A program made the position numbers and the translations under genes. Shown one piece after another: positions 44,811-53,694 of a stretch of 64,000 nucleotides of DNA (position 1 is its first letter; each line of letters begins with the position of its first letter). The stretch is taken from the NCBI GenBank assembly GCA_031296325.1, contig JARLFY010000025.1, forward strand, positions 1 through 64,000, written 5' to 3'. The notes beneath the pieces are model-generated. The model did not search any database and was not told the DNA's origin. It saw nothing but the letters and a program-made list of their open reading frames with translations. The stretch is from Acidobacteriaceae bacterium (GTDB taxonomy: Bacteria > Acidobacteriota > Terriglobia > Terriglobales > Acidobacteriaceae).

Positions 44811-45665
44811 TCAATTCGCCGAAGGCCGCTCGACGTGGTCGATAACAATCACATCTACCGGAGCCTTCATCGGCACCAGCTTCAGCCCAAGCTGCTCCTG
44901 AAGCGCAGTATAGATCGAAGGCGCGGACGAGTCCCCCGTGGTGTCCAGATCATCCGAAAAGTTTAATGTGAACACGTAGAAGCCCTTGAGTCCGGTCTGG
45001 TCTTGTATCTTATGTCCTACCTTCTGAGACAGTAACCGGACCAGAGACTCCATCGAGATTCCGTCCGTCTTTATCGACTGTATCTTTCCCCCGCGGGTTG
45101 AGTATCCGCGGAAGGTCTTTGCCTCGGTCATCTTCGATCCACCCTTTGCGAGTACCAGCGCAAAGGTTGGCAGCTCACGGCTCTCGTGATGAACCTTCAG
45201 TTGAATGCGGTCTGCATACAGTGCCTGCTGCATCTGTTCGCGCACCTTCTCCCGCTCCTCTGAACTCAGCTTCACCAGTTGCTCGGAGAGCGCGCCGTCC
45301 GGCTTGGCCTCGATATCAAACGTCTCGGAGCCGAACCACGCTGGGCCGCCCAAACACTGAAAGTCCAACTTGTCGTATGCCTCGCAGACAAGCGTCTTTA
45401 GCGTGTATCCCTTGGCAAAAAAGCGTCCGTTGGGCATTGAGCCAATACTGGTGGACATCCCCATACCGCTCTCAGCGTGCGGCTTGAAGGTTGCGACATC
45501 GTACGTCGCGCCGGGAGAAATCTCCGCAACAGTCTTTGCATCCGCCGCGCTCGCATCGGGTTTGGCTTGGGCCTGACAAAACGAGCCAGTCAGAGCAAGA
45601 AGCAGCAGCGAAAAAACTCCTACAGCCATCACGTCATAGGCCCTGCGAACGAAGTGCAAAATCAC
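44811..45665 (-). CDS. Exported DUF3738/TIGR03435 soil-type protein
   Basis: A 284-residue protein with a signal sequence (AVGVFSLLLLALTGSFCQAQA). The family pattern is clear: YDVATFKPHAE near the mature N terminus, NGRFFAKGYTLKTLVCEAYDK, GGPAWFGSETFDIEAKPDG, the QALYADRIQLKVHHESRELPTFALVLAKGG block and the final LQEQLGLKLVPMKAPVDVIVIDHVERPS. Such proteins are greatly expanded in soil acidobacteria; the function is unknown. GTG start at 45665, with GGGAG upstream. It precedes the his leader on the same strand. Confidence 0.85.
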   Translation of the reverse strand: MILHFVRRAYDVMAVGVFSLLLLALTGSFCQAQAKPDASAADAKTVAEISPGATYDVATFKPHAESGMGMSTSIGSMPNGRFFAKGYTLKTLVCEAYDKLDFQCLGGPAWFGSETFDIEAKPDGALSEQLVKLSSEEREKVREQMQQALYADRIQLKVHHESRELPTFALVLAKGGSKMTEAKTFRGYSTRGGKIQSIKTDGISMESLVRLLSQKVGHKIQDQTGLKGFYVFTLNFSDDLDTTGDSSAPSIYTALQEQLGLKLVPMKAPVDVIVIDHVERPSAN

Positions 45666-45748
45666 GGAGTCTCCCAGAGCTTGCGATTTTAATTCATTCC
45701 ACGATACGCTCGCGCGCAGCAGGTCGTTTCAAGAGCCCGCCCCGCTAC

Positions 45749-46096
45749 CTACTTTGGCCGATGGGCGATGATCTGGTCTTTGATCGCGGCATAGGCGGGC
45801 TGGGGCAGAATTCCGCGCGTGGTCAACTGGTTCTTCGCGGTGTAGGGCCTGCCCGCGATAATCCGCTGCACATATGCGTCGCCCATCCCTGGCAGAGCCT
45901 TCAACTGCGCCACCGTCGCGGTGTTGATGTCCAGCAGATTTTTCGACGCAGCAATCTTTTCGGAGACGCTCTGCGCAGGCTTGGCTGTGGGCGTAGTCGC
46001 GGGCGCACTCTGCGCTATCGAACCGCCACAGGCGAAGAGAAGGACTCCGGCAGCCAACACCGCCGACAAAATTCTGCTGCTGCGACGAACGATCAT
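45749..46096 (-). CDS. Exported helix-hairpin-helix protein (ComEA-like)
   Basis: A 115-residue protein with a signal peptide (RILSAVLAAGVLLFACGGSIAQS) and one helix-hairpin-helix pair, LLDINTATVAQLKALPGMGDAYVQRIIAGRPY, matching the DNA-binding domain of ComEA-type proteins. It may bind DNA in the periplasm, but without a transmembrane anchor or other com genes its role in uptake is uncertain. A Cys in LLFACGG could be a lipoprotein site. The start is ATG at 46096 with AAAGGAG nine bases upstream; the longer frame is unsupported. Confidence 0.82.
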   Translation of the reverse strand: MIVRRSSRILSAVLAAGVLLFACGGSIAQSAPATTPTAKPAQSVSEKIAASKNLLDINTATVAQLKALPGMGDAYVQRIIAGRPYTAKNQLTTRGILPQPAYAAIKDQIIAHRPK

Positions 46097-46273
46097 CAAT
46101 GGGTCTCCTTTAGAACTCCGCGAAAGACAAAGATAAATCCGTACCAGAGTAGCGCAGATCTCATACACAAACCACACAATTATTTCGCCCAAAGACGACC
46201 TTTCGGAGGGATTTGCTCGTCCCACCAGATGCGTTGCGCGGGCATTTGGTCGTACTCTACTAAATAGACCGTT

Positions 46274-47494
46274 ATGAAGAAAAAACTACGCATAGGCATT
46301 CTCTTCGGAGGCCGCTCGGGCGAGCACGAGGTCTCTCTGCTCTCCGGCGCGTCCATCCTCAAGGCCATCGACCGCAAGCGGTACGAGGTCGTCCCCATCG
46401 CCATCGACAAGCAGGGCCACTGGCTCAGCGGCAGCGAAGCGGAGCAACTGCTCGGCAGCGGCGCGCTGGCAACAGCAAACCTGCCCGGAGCCGCACAAGA
46501 TGCCGAGTTCGCCACCAACGCCCAGCGCAGTGGCGAACCGCTCAACGTTCCCGCGCAACCCGCCGATGCGCTGCAACTCAGCAGCATCTCCAGCGCAGAG
46601 TTGGCGCATCCCGGCAACCCTCTCGCCGCCTCGCTGGACGTCGTCTTTCCCGTACTACACGGCACCTTTGGCGAGGACGGCACCATTCAGGGCCTCTTCG
46701 AGCTGGCCGACATCGCCTACGTCGGATCGGGCGTTCTCGGCTCCTCGGCGGGCATGGACAAGGACGCGATGAAGCGGCTCTTTGCCGCCGCCGGCCTGCC
46801 GCAAACGCCGCACGTCGTTCTGCTGCGCAGCCAGTGGCGCGCCGATCCCAAACGCGCAACCCGCCTCATCGAGAAGTCGCTGGCCTACCCGCTCTTCGTC
46901 AAGCCAGCGAACCTTGGCTCCAGCGTCGGCATCAGCAAGGTTCACAACCGCAGCGAACTGGCCCCCGCGCTCGACCTCGCCGCCAGCTTCGACCGCAAGC
47001 TGGTCATCGAGCAGGGCGTCGGCGGCCCCGGCGTCAAGCCGCGCGAGTTCGAGGTCGCCGTCCTCGGCAACGACGAGCCCGAGGCCTCGGTCGTCGGCGA
47101 GATCGTCCCCAACAAGGAGTTCTACGACTACGACTCGAAGTACGCCGACTCGCCCGAAGAGCCGTCGATCCCCATCATTCCCGCCGAGATCACCGCCGCC
47201 CAGTCCAAGCAGATCCGCCAGATGGCGCTCGCCGCCTTCCGCGCCTGCGACTGCTCCGGCCTGGCCCGCGTTGACTTCCTGATGGAGCCAGCCAGCAAAA
47301 GCAAGGGCCAGAAGACCAAGCCGCGCATCTACCTCAACGAGATCAACACCATGCCCGGCTTCACCAGCATCTCGATGTACCCCAAGCTGTGGAAGGCCAG
47401 CGGAATCCCCTATAAAAAGCTCATCGACCGCCTCATCGTACTGGCCCTGGAACGCCATCGCGAGAAGCAGGAGACCCGCTTCACCAAGGCTTAG
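46274..47494 (+). CDS. ddl: D-alanine--D-alanine ligase
   Basis: A 406-residue ATP-grasp ligase for peptidoglycan precursor synthesis. RIGILFGGRSGEHEVSLLSG opens the protein; PVLHGTFGEDGTIQGLFELADIAYVG, FVKPANLGSSVGISKV, the KEFYDYDSKYAD loop and YLNEINTMPGFTSISMYPKL are characteristic. An insertion of about 50 residues (about 60-115, Ala/Ser/Pro-rich) follows the first strand block. The ATG at 46274 fits. It stands alone, away from mur genes. Confidence 0.93.
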   Translation: MKKKLRIGILFGGRSGEHEVSLLSGASILKAIDRKRYEVVPIAIDKQGHWLSGSEAEQLLGSGALATANLPGAAQDAEFATNAQRSGEPLNVPAQPADALQLSSISSAELAHPGNPLAASLDVVFPVLHGTFGEDGTIQGLFELADIAYVGSGVLGSSAGMDKDAMKRLFAAAGLPQTPHVVLLRSQWRADPKRATRLIEKSLAYPLFVKPANLGSSVGISKVHNRSELAPALDLAASFDRKLVIEQGVGGPGVKPREFEVAVLGNDEPEASVVGEIVPNKEFYDYDSKYADSPEEPSIPIIPAEITAAQSKQIRQMALAAFRACDCSGLARVDFLMEPASKSKGQKTKPRIYLNEINTMPGFTSISMYPKLWKASGIPYKKLIDRLIVLALERHREKQETRFTKA

Positions 47495-47740
47495 AGCATA
47501 TTTTTAATTGCTATAGACCAGAAATATATTGTCATTCTGAGCAATGCTTTCTTGTGTATTGTCATTCTGAGCGATGCCCTTTTGAGGATTGTCTTTCTGA
47601 GCGAAGCGAAGAATCCCCGCATTTTGCTCGCGCCGCAACCGTCTAAACCATTACCGAAGATGTACTAACGTCCTGAGTCTTAATTCGCAACACAGAAACC
47701 AAGGACTGAAGGCCCGACCGATAGCTTCACGAATACGACA
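47493..47740. repeat. Expanded family B element and family C fragment between ddl and hisF
   Basis: The left end TTAGAGCATATTTTTAATTG and CTATAGACCAGA begins in the ddl stop codon (TAG). Three tandem GTCATTCTGAGC/GTCTTTCTGAGC cores follow, the last complete through GAATCCCCGCATTTTGCTCG, and then the right end CCATTACCGAAGATGTACTAA (about 47651-47671). A family C unit, AACCAAGGACTGAAGGCCCG, follows at about 47698-47717. Confidence 0.78.
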
Positions 47741-47776
47741 GAACACGAAGCACCACCAGCAAAAGAGGTCAACAAC

Positions 47777-48547
47777 ATGCTGACGAAACGAATTATTGCC
47801 TGTCTGGACGTACGAGGCGGGCGCGTAGTGAAGGGCGTACAGTTTGTCGACATCGTCGACGCGGGCGATCCGGCGGAGCTGGCGCATCGCCATGCGGCGG
47901 CTGGAGCCGACGAGATCGTCCTGCTCGACATTACCGCGACGCACGAGGGCCGCGGAACGCTGCTCGACACCGTGCGCCGCGCGGCGGCCAAGCTCTTCGT
48001 GCCCTTCACCGTGGGCGGCGGCATTCGCACGGCAGACGACGCCGCAGCCGTCTTCAACGCAGGCGCGGACAAGGTCAGCATCAACTCGTCGGCAATCGCC
48101 CGGCCCGAGCTGATCGGCGAGATCGGCGGCAGCTTCGGCGCGCAGGCCGTCATCGTGGCCATCGACGCACGACGCGGCGCGAAGGGAGTAGAAGACGCCG
48201 AGGTCTACGTCAGCGGCGGTCGCAAGCCCACCGGCCTGCGTGTGGTGGACTGGGCAAAAGAGGCCGAGTCGCGCGGCGCCGGAGAGATTCTGCTCACCAG
48301 CATGGACACCGACGGCATGCGCAACGGCTTCGACTGCGAACTGACCGCGGCCGTCAGCGAGGCAGTCCAGATCCCCGTTATCGCCAGCGGTGGAGCGGGC
48401 ACCGCCGAACACTTCGCCGAGGTCTTCAGCCGTGGCAAGGCCGACGCCGCACTGGCCGCCAGCATCTTCCACTTCGGCGTCACCGACTCGCGCGAATTGA
48501 AAGCCCAGTTGGCAAAGGCTGGAGTCAGCGTCCGTCTGCCCTGCTAA
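47777..48547 (+). CDS. hisF: Imidazole glycerol phosphate synthase subunit HisF
   Basis: A 256-residue TIM barrel cyclase. [23 protein letters not shown] has the first catalytic Asp, [29 protein letters not shown] and [18 protein letters not shown] the second Asp and phosphate loops, [16 protein letters not shown] the last. It works with HisH, encoded 8.3 kb away in opposite orientation. The histidine genes are therefore split between the minus-strand block and hisF-hisA. Start ATG at 47777. Confidence 0.96.
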   Translation: MLTKRIIACLDVRGGRVVKGVQFVDIVDAGDPAELAHRHAAAGADEIVLLDITATHEGRGTLLDTVRRAAAKLFVPFTVGGGIRTADDAAAVFNAGADKVSINSSAIARPELIGEIGGSFGAQAVIVAIDARRGAKGVEDAEVYVSGGRKPTGLRVVDWAKEAESRGAGEILLTSMDTDGMRNGFDCELTAAVSEAVQIPVIASGGAGTAEHFAEVFSRGKADAALAASIFHFGVTDSRELKAQLAKAGVSVRLPC

Positions 48548-48824
48548 AGACTTAACGCCGATCTGCACCGATGGCACCGATTCCGTAGCAATTTGTTGTC
48601 ATTCCGTAGCACTTTTTGTTGTCATTCCGTAGCGCGAGCGGAGGAATCTGCTTTTTTGCTTCACAATGGTCTACCCCATTACCAAAAATGTTCTAACCAA
48701 GGGCCAAAGGCCCGCTCTATACCAGCCTAGGCCGTAGGCCTAGGGTTGCATCAGGCAAACAGACTGAGGGCTGAAAGCCCGACCTATACTTTCGCTATAG
48801 CAATACTTCAGGAGACCAAAATAG
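48548..48824. repeat. Repeat-filled gap between hisF and hisA: families E, A and C
   Basis: No gene. A family E-like start (CTTAACGCCGATCTGCACCG), then three family A cores (about 48584-48652) ending in GGAATCTGC, a right end CCCATTACCAAAAATGTTCT (48673-48692) and a family C string (48697-48790): CAAGGGCCAAAGGCCCG, CCTAGGCCGTAGGCCTAGG and GAGGGCTGAAAGCCCG. Confidence 0.75.
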
Positions 48825-49526
48825 ATGTTGATTCCTTCGATTGATCTGATGGGTGGGCGGATTGTGCAATTAGTGCAAGGCGAGAAGCTCAAGCTGGCCT
48901 TCGACGACTTCGAGTACTGGATCGAGCGCTTCTCGAAGTACCCGCTCGTCCAACTCATTGATCTCGACGCGGCGATGCGCCAAGGCGAGAATCGCAAGCT
49001 CATTGAGATGATCTGCAAGCGTCTCCCCTGTCAGGTGGGCGGAGGCCTGAAGACCGCCGCCGATGGCCGTACCCTGCTCGATGTCGGCGCCAAACGCGTC
49101 ATCTATGGATCGAGTCTCTTCGGCGTGGCCGAGGAGGGCGAAAAGCGTCGCCACAAGATCATCCGCCTCGAATTTGCCGAGGAGTTGAAGCGCGCGCTGG
49201 GCGAAGAAGCCCTCTGCTTCTCGGTCGACACCAAGGGCGGACGCGTCGCCGTGAAGGGTTGGAAGGACTCGGTCGAGCTAACCCCCGAAGAGGCCGTCAC
49301 CTGGCTCGAAGACTCCTGCGCCGCCTTCCTCTACACCCACGTCGACACCGAGGGAACGATGCAGGGCTTTCCGCTGGACGTCGCCGCCGTTCTGCGCGCC
49401 TGCACCGCCAAGCAGCTCATCGTCGCCGGAGGCATCAAGGAGCGCGCCGAGATCGACGCGCTCGATGCAATGGGCGTCGATGCCGTCGCAGGCATGGCGG
49501 TCTACTCCGGCGCAATGGACGCATAG
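48825..49526 (+). CDS. hisA: ProFAR isomerase HisA (divergent)
   Basis: A 233-residue HisA TIM barrel, which isomerises ProFAR before the HisF/H step. MLIPSIDLMGGRIVQLVQG holds the first catalytic Asp (residue 7), then CQVGGGLKTAADGRTLLDVGAKRVIYGS and IVAGGIKERAEIDAL. In place of the usual bacterial RDGT loop it has HVDTEGTMQG, with Glu where the second catalytic Asp is normally found; eukaryotic-type HisA enzymes have a similar D-x-EG loop. CAGGAGACC lies upstream of the ATG. Identification is supported by the adjacent hisF. Confidence 0.88.
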   Translation: MLIPSIDLMGGRIVQLVQGEKLKLAFDDFEYWIERFSKYPLVQLIDLDAAMRQGENRKLIEMICKRLPCQVGGGLKTAADGRTLLDVGAKRVIYGSSLFGVAEEGEKRRHKIIRLEFAEELKRALGEEALCFSVDTKGGRVAVKGWKDSVELTPEEAVTWLEDSCAAFLYTHVDTEGTMQGFPLDVAAVLRACTAKQLIVAGGIKERAEIDALDAMGVDAVAGMAVYSGAMDA

Positions 49527-49599
49527 CGCACAGGCACATTGAAAAGAGTGGAAGCCAGTAGGAGACCTCTACCCCTTGATGCGTGAAGGATGGCATCTA

Positions 49600-49730
49600 C
49601 CCCATCAAGGCGTCATTCTGAGCGAAGCTCAGAATCTCTGTCGTTCTTTCGATCCGGCTGAAACGCCTCCGACCTGCCGGGTGCCCCCATTCATGACGAT
49701 CATCGTCATGGGTGGGAGTCAATACCGCCC
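49600..49730. repeat. Minimal family B hairpin and D-like module
   Basis: In the 256-base gap after hisA: GTC, then an inverted repeat at 49615-49635 whose ATTCTGA arm pairs perfectly with TCAGAAT around GCGAAGC. Then a family D-like stretch with GCCGGGTGCCCCCATTCATG, the palindrome ATGACGATCATCGTCAT (49693-49709) and GGGTGGGAG. Confidence 0.65.
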
Positions 49731-49782
49731 GCACTACGAGCCGTTGTCTTTGCTGTTGTCTTCAAACGACTAACCCAGAACG

Positions 49783-50814
49783 TTAGTTACCCGCGTCATT
49801 CGCCGCGATGGCGTAGTAGCCCTTGCGCGTCTCGATCTTCAACCCTTTGCCGCAGTTGAGGTCGAGCTTGCGAAAGGTTCCATCGTTCTTGGCGTTGGTC
49901 GGCGTATAGCTGAGCAGGTACTGGGTGCGCAACTCGTCCTGAATCTGGTTGAAGGCGTCCTCCAGCTTCTTGCCGTCGTGTCCCACGTTGATGACGCGGC
50001 CTCCGGTCTCGCTGGCGAGCTGCTGCATGTCGCGCGCGCCGGAGTCGGCGAGATTGAAGCCCCCTCCGCCATAGAATCCGTGGTCGGCGATCAGAATGAC
50101 GTAGATAATGGCATTCGCCTTCTGCGCGGCCTCGATGGAACTCTTCAGCGTCTCCTGCGACCCCTGATCGCCTCCATCGGTCAACAACACCAGAACCTTG
50201 CGCCCCGCCTCCATGCGCAGCTTTTCGTTGGCTGCCAGATAGACGGCGTCGAAGAGCAGCGTTCCGCGCGGCTCGCCGTTGCCGGTGACCGAGCCGGTTC
50301 CTGCGCCGGTATTGATCGAAGCCTTGTTCAGCGCACGCTGAATCTCGCTGGCTCGGTTGGTATAGTCGGACAGCAGGTTCACATTGATGTCGAAGGAGAT
50401 GAGGAACGCCTCGTCCTTGAGCTTGAGAACGTCGCGCAGAAAGGTTGCGCCAGACTCCTTCTCCAGCGGCAGAACATTGGTCTGCGAACCCGAAGTATCC
50501 AGCAGAATGCCGATGGTCAGCGGCAGCTTCTTCTCCTGGGTAAAGTTCTTGATCGTCTGCGGAACCTTGTCCTCGCTGACGGCGCACTCGCCCTTGGACA
50601 GATTGGTGACGAATCCGTCTTTATCCCGCGCAGAGAAGTACAGATTGACCAGATTGACGTTGATGTTCAGGGTCGGCGCGTCAACGTCGTTCGTCGCCAG
50701 CGCGGGAGCATCCGACGCCGGCGGCGGCCCGTCGGGCGAGGGAGCCTCCTGCGCAAGCAGGGCTGGAAACAGAGAGAGCGACACCGCAGCGGCAGCGATT
50801 CGGAGAAAGCGCAT
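49783..50814 (-). CDS. Secreted VWFA-domain protein (acidobacterial TIGR03436 type)
   Basis: A 343-residue exported protein. Signal peptide MRFLRIAAAAVSLSLFPALLAQ, Pro/Ala spacer, a beta domain (LNINVNLVNLYFSARDKDGFV) and a VWA domain with MIDAS DTSGS (in IGILLDTSGSQTN) and VLLTDGGDQGSQE. The C-terminal TPTNAKNDGTFRKLDLNCGKGLKIETRKGYYAI ending is the family's GYY signature. Related to the products at 9.2 and 51.2 kb. Function unknown; it could be an adhesin-like or stress-exported protein. Confidence 0.85.
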   Translation of the reverse strand: MRFLRIAAAAVSLSLFPALLAQEAPSPDGPPPASDAPALATNDVDAPTLNINVNLVNLYFSARDKDGFVTNLSKGECAVSEDKVPQTIKNFTQEKKLPLTIGILLDTSGSQTNVLPLEKESGATFLRDVLKLKDEAFLISFDINVNLLSDYTNRASEIQRALNKASINTGAGTGSVTGNGEPRGTLLFDAVYLAANEKLRMEAGRKVLVLLTDGGDQGSQETLKSSIEAAQKANAIIYVILIADHGFYGGGGFNLADSGARDMQQLASETGGRVINVGHDGKKLEDAFNQIQDELRTQYLLSYTPTNAKNDGTFRKLDLNCGKGLKIETRKGYYAIAANDAGN

Positions 50815-50864
50815 AGTTCATTATGCCAACGATTACGCAAATTTAGACGAAGCCCCGTCGATTT

Positions 50865-51015
50865 GGTTTCGTCATCCTGAGCGAAGCGAAGAGTCCCCGC
50901 ATTTTGCTCGCACCATGAAACTCTACCCCTTTGAGCTATTCGGGATTGCTATAGGCCAATTTGTTTGTCATTCCGTAGCGAAGCAAAGGAATCTGCTTTT
51001 GCTCGCTCGACACAA
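50865..51015. repeat. Family B and family A elements in tandem between two VWA genes
   Basis: A family B core (GTCATCCTGAGCGAAGCGAA then GAGTCCCCGCATTTTGCTCG, 50871-50911), then a junction with ACCCCTTTGAGCTATTCGGG and ATTGCTATAGGCCA, then a family A core (GTCATTCCGTAGCGAAGCAA then GGAATCTGC, 50967-50998). A run of nine G follows at 51023-51031. The rest of the gap up to 51156 holds no gene. Confidence 0.75.
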
Positions 51016-51156
51016 CGTTGCCGGGGGGGGGCTGCGTCCAACCATCTTGCAACACGCCCGCACGACGAGAGGTCGCGCGACCGAGCAAGGCGCACCGCTG
51101 GCAGTCTCCGTGCGCCACTGGTACTCTCATAGAGGTATGGCACGGGGGTCTTCGAG

Positions 51157-52485
51157 TTGAGAAATAGCATATTGGCAGGATCAATGGCGTTGGTAATGCT
51201 TGGCGCACAGGCACAGACAAAGCTCGCGCAGCCGCAGGGCGCGCAGCCACAGCCCGCCGCCGCGCAGGAGAATCTTGCGCTACAGACGATTCCGGACGCT
51301 CCAAAGCCGCAGGCGACTCTGCCCAACCTAACCTCGGTCGCTCCCGGCAAGGGAACAACCGCCGCTACCACCGCCGACTCAACCGCGAACAGAGCGCCTG
51401 CGCCTGCACCAAAGCCAGCGCCCAGCGCTCAGCCCCATCCCTACCAAGTTACCGGCGACGAGGCCGACAGCGGCATGACCATTCACGTCGGCGTAAACGA
51501 CGTCAACGTGCCGTTTACGGTGAAGGACTCGAAGGGCAAGCTGGTGGCTGGGCTGACGGCCCGCGAGATTCAGGTCTACGAGAACGGTCTGCTCCAGCAC
51601 ATCACCCGCTTTACCACCGACGCCTTTCCTCTCTCCGTGGCCATCATCGTCGACCAGACCCTCAACCAGCACGACATGGATCGCGTGAACGCCGCTCTGG
51701 GAGCCTTGCAGGGAGCCTTCACCAAGTACGACGAGGTTGCGGTCTACACCTACAACAACGGCCCCAAGCTGCTGACGGACTTTACCGGAGCGGACAGCGC
51801 GCGTCTGACGCAGGCCATCGAAGAGTCGAAGGGGCAGGGACGCGATCAGTTGCTGGCGGGCGATCTGAGCGGCCCCATGTCGCAGACCACGGTCATCAAC
51901 AACCAGAACTTCGATCCGAACACGGCATCGTCGCGCGGCCACACCGGAATTCAGTTGAACGCGCCCAAGGAATACCACGTGCTGAACGACGCGATTCTGG
52001 CCGCCGCCACCGCACTCAGCCGCAAGCCGGTCGAACGTCGCCGCGTCATCTACGTCATCTCCGACGGCAAGGAATATGGCAGCACGGCCCACTTCAAGGA
52101 CGTCGTCAGGTATCTGCAGACCAACAGCATCGAGGTGGACGGAACGCTGGTGGGAGACTCTTCCCTGCCGGTACTGGGCTTCCTCGACCGCATCCATCTG
52201 CCGCTCACCATGAGCGACAACATTCTGCCAAAGTACTCTACCGCAACCGGCGGTGTCTTCGACGCGGAGTACATGTCGGGAGCGATCGAGAAGAGCTTCA
52301 GCCGCATCGCCGAAGAGGTTCGCAGCCGCTACACGCTCGACTACATCACGCAGGAGCCGTTGATCGACGGCAAGTACCGCAAGTTGGAGGTGCGCGTCCT
52401 GCGCCCCGGCCTGACGGTTTTGGCCCGGCAGGGCTACTACCCCTCGGCGATACAGGCCCGACCGCGACCCGCCGCCGCGCAATAG
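51157..52485 (+). CDS. Secreted VWFA-domain protein with N-terminal low-complexity region
   Basis: A 442-residue protein of the same family as the divergent neighbour at 49.8 kb. A short hydrophobic N terminus (SILAGSMALVMLGAQAQT), then about 80 Pro/Ala/Gln/Thr residues, then GVNDVNVPFTVKDSKGKLVAGL and a VWA domain. The MIDAS position reads IIVDQTLNQHD instead of DxSxS, so metal binding is probably lost. It ends YRKLEVRVLRPGLTVLARQGYYP. Start is uncertain: TTG at 51157, with GGGGG upstream, preserves a basic residue; ATG at 51184 is the alternative. An insertion about 235-260 separates VWA elements. Confidence 0.8.
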   Translation: MRNSILAGSMALVMLGAQAQTKLAQPQGAQPQPAAAQENLALQTIPDAPKPQATLPNLTSVAPGKGTTAATTADSTANRAPAPAPKPAPSAQPHPYQVTGDEADSGMTIHVGVNDVNVPFTVKDSKGKLVAGLTAREIQVYENGLLQHITRFTTDAFPLSVAIIVDQTLNQHDMDRVNAALGALQGAFTKYDEVAVYTYNNGPKLLTDFTGADSARLTQAIEESKGQGRDQLLAGDLSGPMSQTTVINNQNFDPNTASSRGHTGIQLNAPKEYHVLNDAILAAATALSRKPVERRRVIYVISDGKEYGSTAHFKDVVRYLQTNSIEVDGTLVGDSSLPVLGFLDRIHLPLTMSDNILPKYSTATGGVFDAEYMSGAIEKSFSRIAEEVRSRYTLDYITQEPLIDGKYRKLEVRVLRPGLTVLARQGYYPSAIQARPRPAAAQ

Positions 52486-52490
52486 TCTGA

Positions 52491-53549
52491 ATGGATGCGA
52501 TGAATACTCTTTTCAGCGGCAATGCGCTGCTCGCGCTGGCTGCGGCGGCAATCTGGGGCGGCAGCGACTTCTCCGGCGGCATGGGCGTCAAGGCCGCCGG
52601 GGGCAGCGTTCGCGCGGCTCTGCGCGTCATTCTGCTCAGCCACATCACCAGCTTTGTCGTACTCCTCGGCATCGCGCACCTACGCGGAGACGCCGCTCCA
52701 CACGGCGCCCTGCTGGCCTGGGGACTGGCCGCAGGAGTGCTCGGCGGACTCTCCCTGACGGCCTTCTACATCGCTCTCTCGCGCGGAGCAATGGGCGCGT
52801 CGGCCGCGATCAGCGGACTACTGGCCGCAGCCATTCCCGCCGCCGTAGCAATGTGGATGGACGGCTCTCCGGGTGCGCGCCCCCTGCTCGGCTTCGTCGT
52901 GGCAGGGCTGGCAATCTGGCTGATCGCCGCCGGATCAGCCGATGAGACATCTCGCGGGGAAACTCCCCCCATCGCCAGCGGAACCATGCTGCTGGCAACG
53001 CTGGCAGGCGTCGGCTTTGGATTCTATTTTGTAGCGCTCAAGATGGCCGGTCCCGCAGGAGTAATCTGGCCGATGGCCACCTCGCGCATCGGCAGCCTCT
53101 GCGTCTGCTCGCTCATGCTTTTGGCTCTACAGCATTTTGCGAATTGCAATAGATCAGGAGAAATTTGTCATCCTGAGCAAAGCCCCCTTGAGAATTGTCA
53201 TTCTGAGCGAAGCGAAGAATCCCCGCATTTTGCTCGCACTACGACGCTCTGCCCCATTAATAAAAATGCGCCAGCCTCGCGATCCGACAAAGCAACCGAG
53301 CCACGCATCCGCCTCAACCGCAAAGCCGTCGGTTGGGCTTTGGCGACCGCGCTGCTGGATACCTCGGGCAATATGCTCTTTGTAGCGGCGACCCGCGCCG
53401 GCAGGCTGGACGTAGCCGCCGTGCTGGCCTCGCTCTACCCCGCGACCACCATTCTGCTGGCGGCGCTGGCTCTGGGCGAATGGCCTACCCGTCGGCAGGC
53501 CATCGGCATGGCCACCGCAGCGATCGCCGTAGTCCTGATCGCGCTGTAG
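52491..53549 (+). CDS. EamA-family transporter carrying an in-frame repeat insertion
   Basis: A 352-residue drug/metabolite transporter type protein with about ten membrane helices, substrate unknown. The first EamA repeat starts LLALAAAAIWGGSDFSGGMG; the second resumes with KAVGWALATALLDTSGNMLFVAATRAGRLDVAAVLASLYPATTILLA. Between them (about residues 212-262) lies [15 protein letters not shown] and flanking residues, which is simply the translation of a family B MITE-like element. The element keeps the frame open. Start at 52491 or at the ATG nine bases later. It is six bases after the VWA stop. Confidence 0.85.
   Translation: MDAMNTLFSGNALLALAAAAIWGGSDFSGGMGVKAAGGSVRAALRVILLSHITSFVVLLGIAHLRGDAAPHGALLAWGLAAGVLGGLSLTAFYIALSRGAMGASAAISGLLAAAIPAAVAMWMDGSPGARPLLGFVVAGLAIWLIAAGSADETSRGETPPIASGTMLLATLAGVGFGFYFVALKMAGPAGVIWPMATSRIGSLCVCSLMLLALQHFANCNRSGEICHPEQSPLENCHSERSEESPHFARTTTLCPINKNAPASRSDKATEPRIRLNRKAVGWALATALLDTSGNMLFVAATRAGRLDVAAVLASLYPATTILLAALALGEWPTRRQAIGMATAAIAVVLIAL
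53125..53272. repeat. Family B element inserted inside the EamA coding sequence
   Basis: Left end TACAGCATTTTGCGAATTGC and AATAGATCAGG, a first core GTCATCCTGAGCAAAGCC, a second core GTCATTCTGAGCGAAGCGAA plus GAATCCCCGCATTTTGCTCG, and a right end CCCCATTAATAAAAATGCGC. The outer GCATTTT/AAAATGC parts are inverted repeats. All sixty-odd codons it contributes are free of stops in the transporter frame. Confidence 0.9.
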
Positions 53550-53567
53550 CTCTACCGGCCTAGTATG

Positions 53568-53672
53568 AACGCAGAGAACAATGAATTGTCCTTCTGAACG
53601 AAGCGAAGAATCCCCGCATTTCGTTCGCCCCGCGACGCTCAACCTCATCGGCGAGAATGCTCCAAACCACGA
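53568..53672. repeat. Family B element between EamA gene and tatA
   Basis: ATTGTCCTTCTGAACGAAGCGAAG followed by AATCCCCGCATTTCGTTCG, then a right end CATCGGCGAGAATGCTCC. Written in two pieces; it fills the 145-base gap between the convergent genes. Confidence 0.7.
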
Positions 53673-53694
53673 CGCATCATCGTAAACAGAAGTC

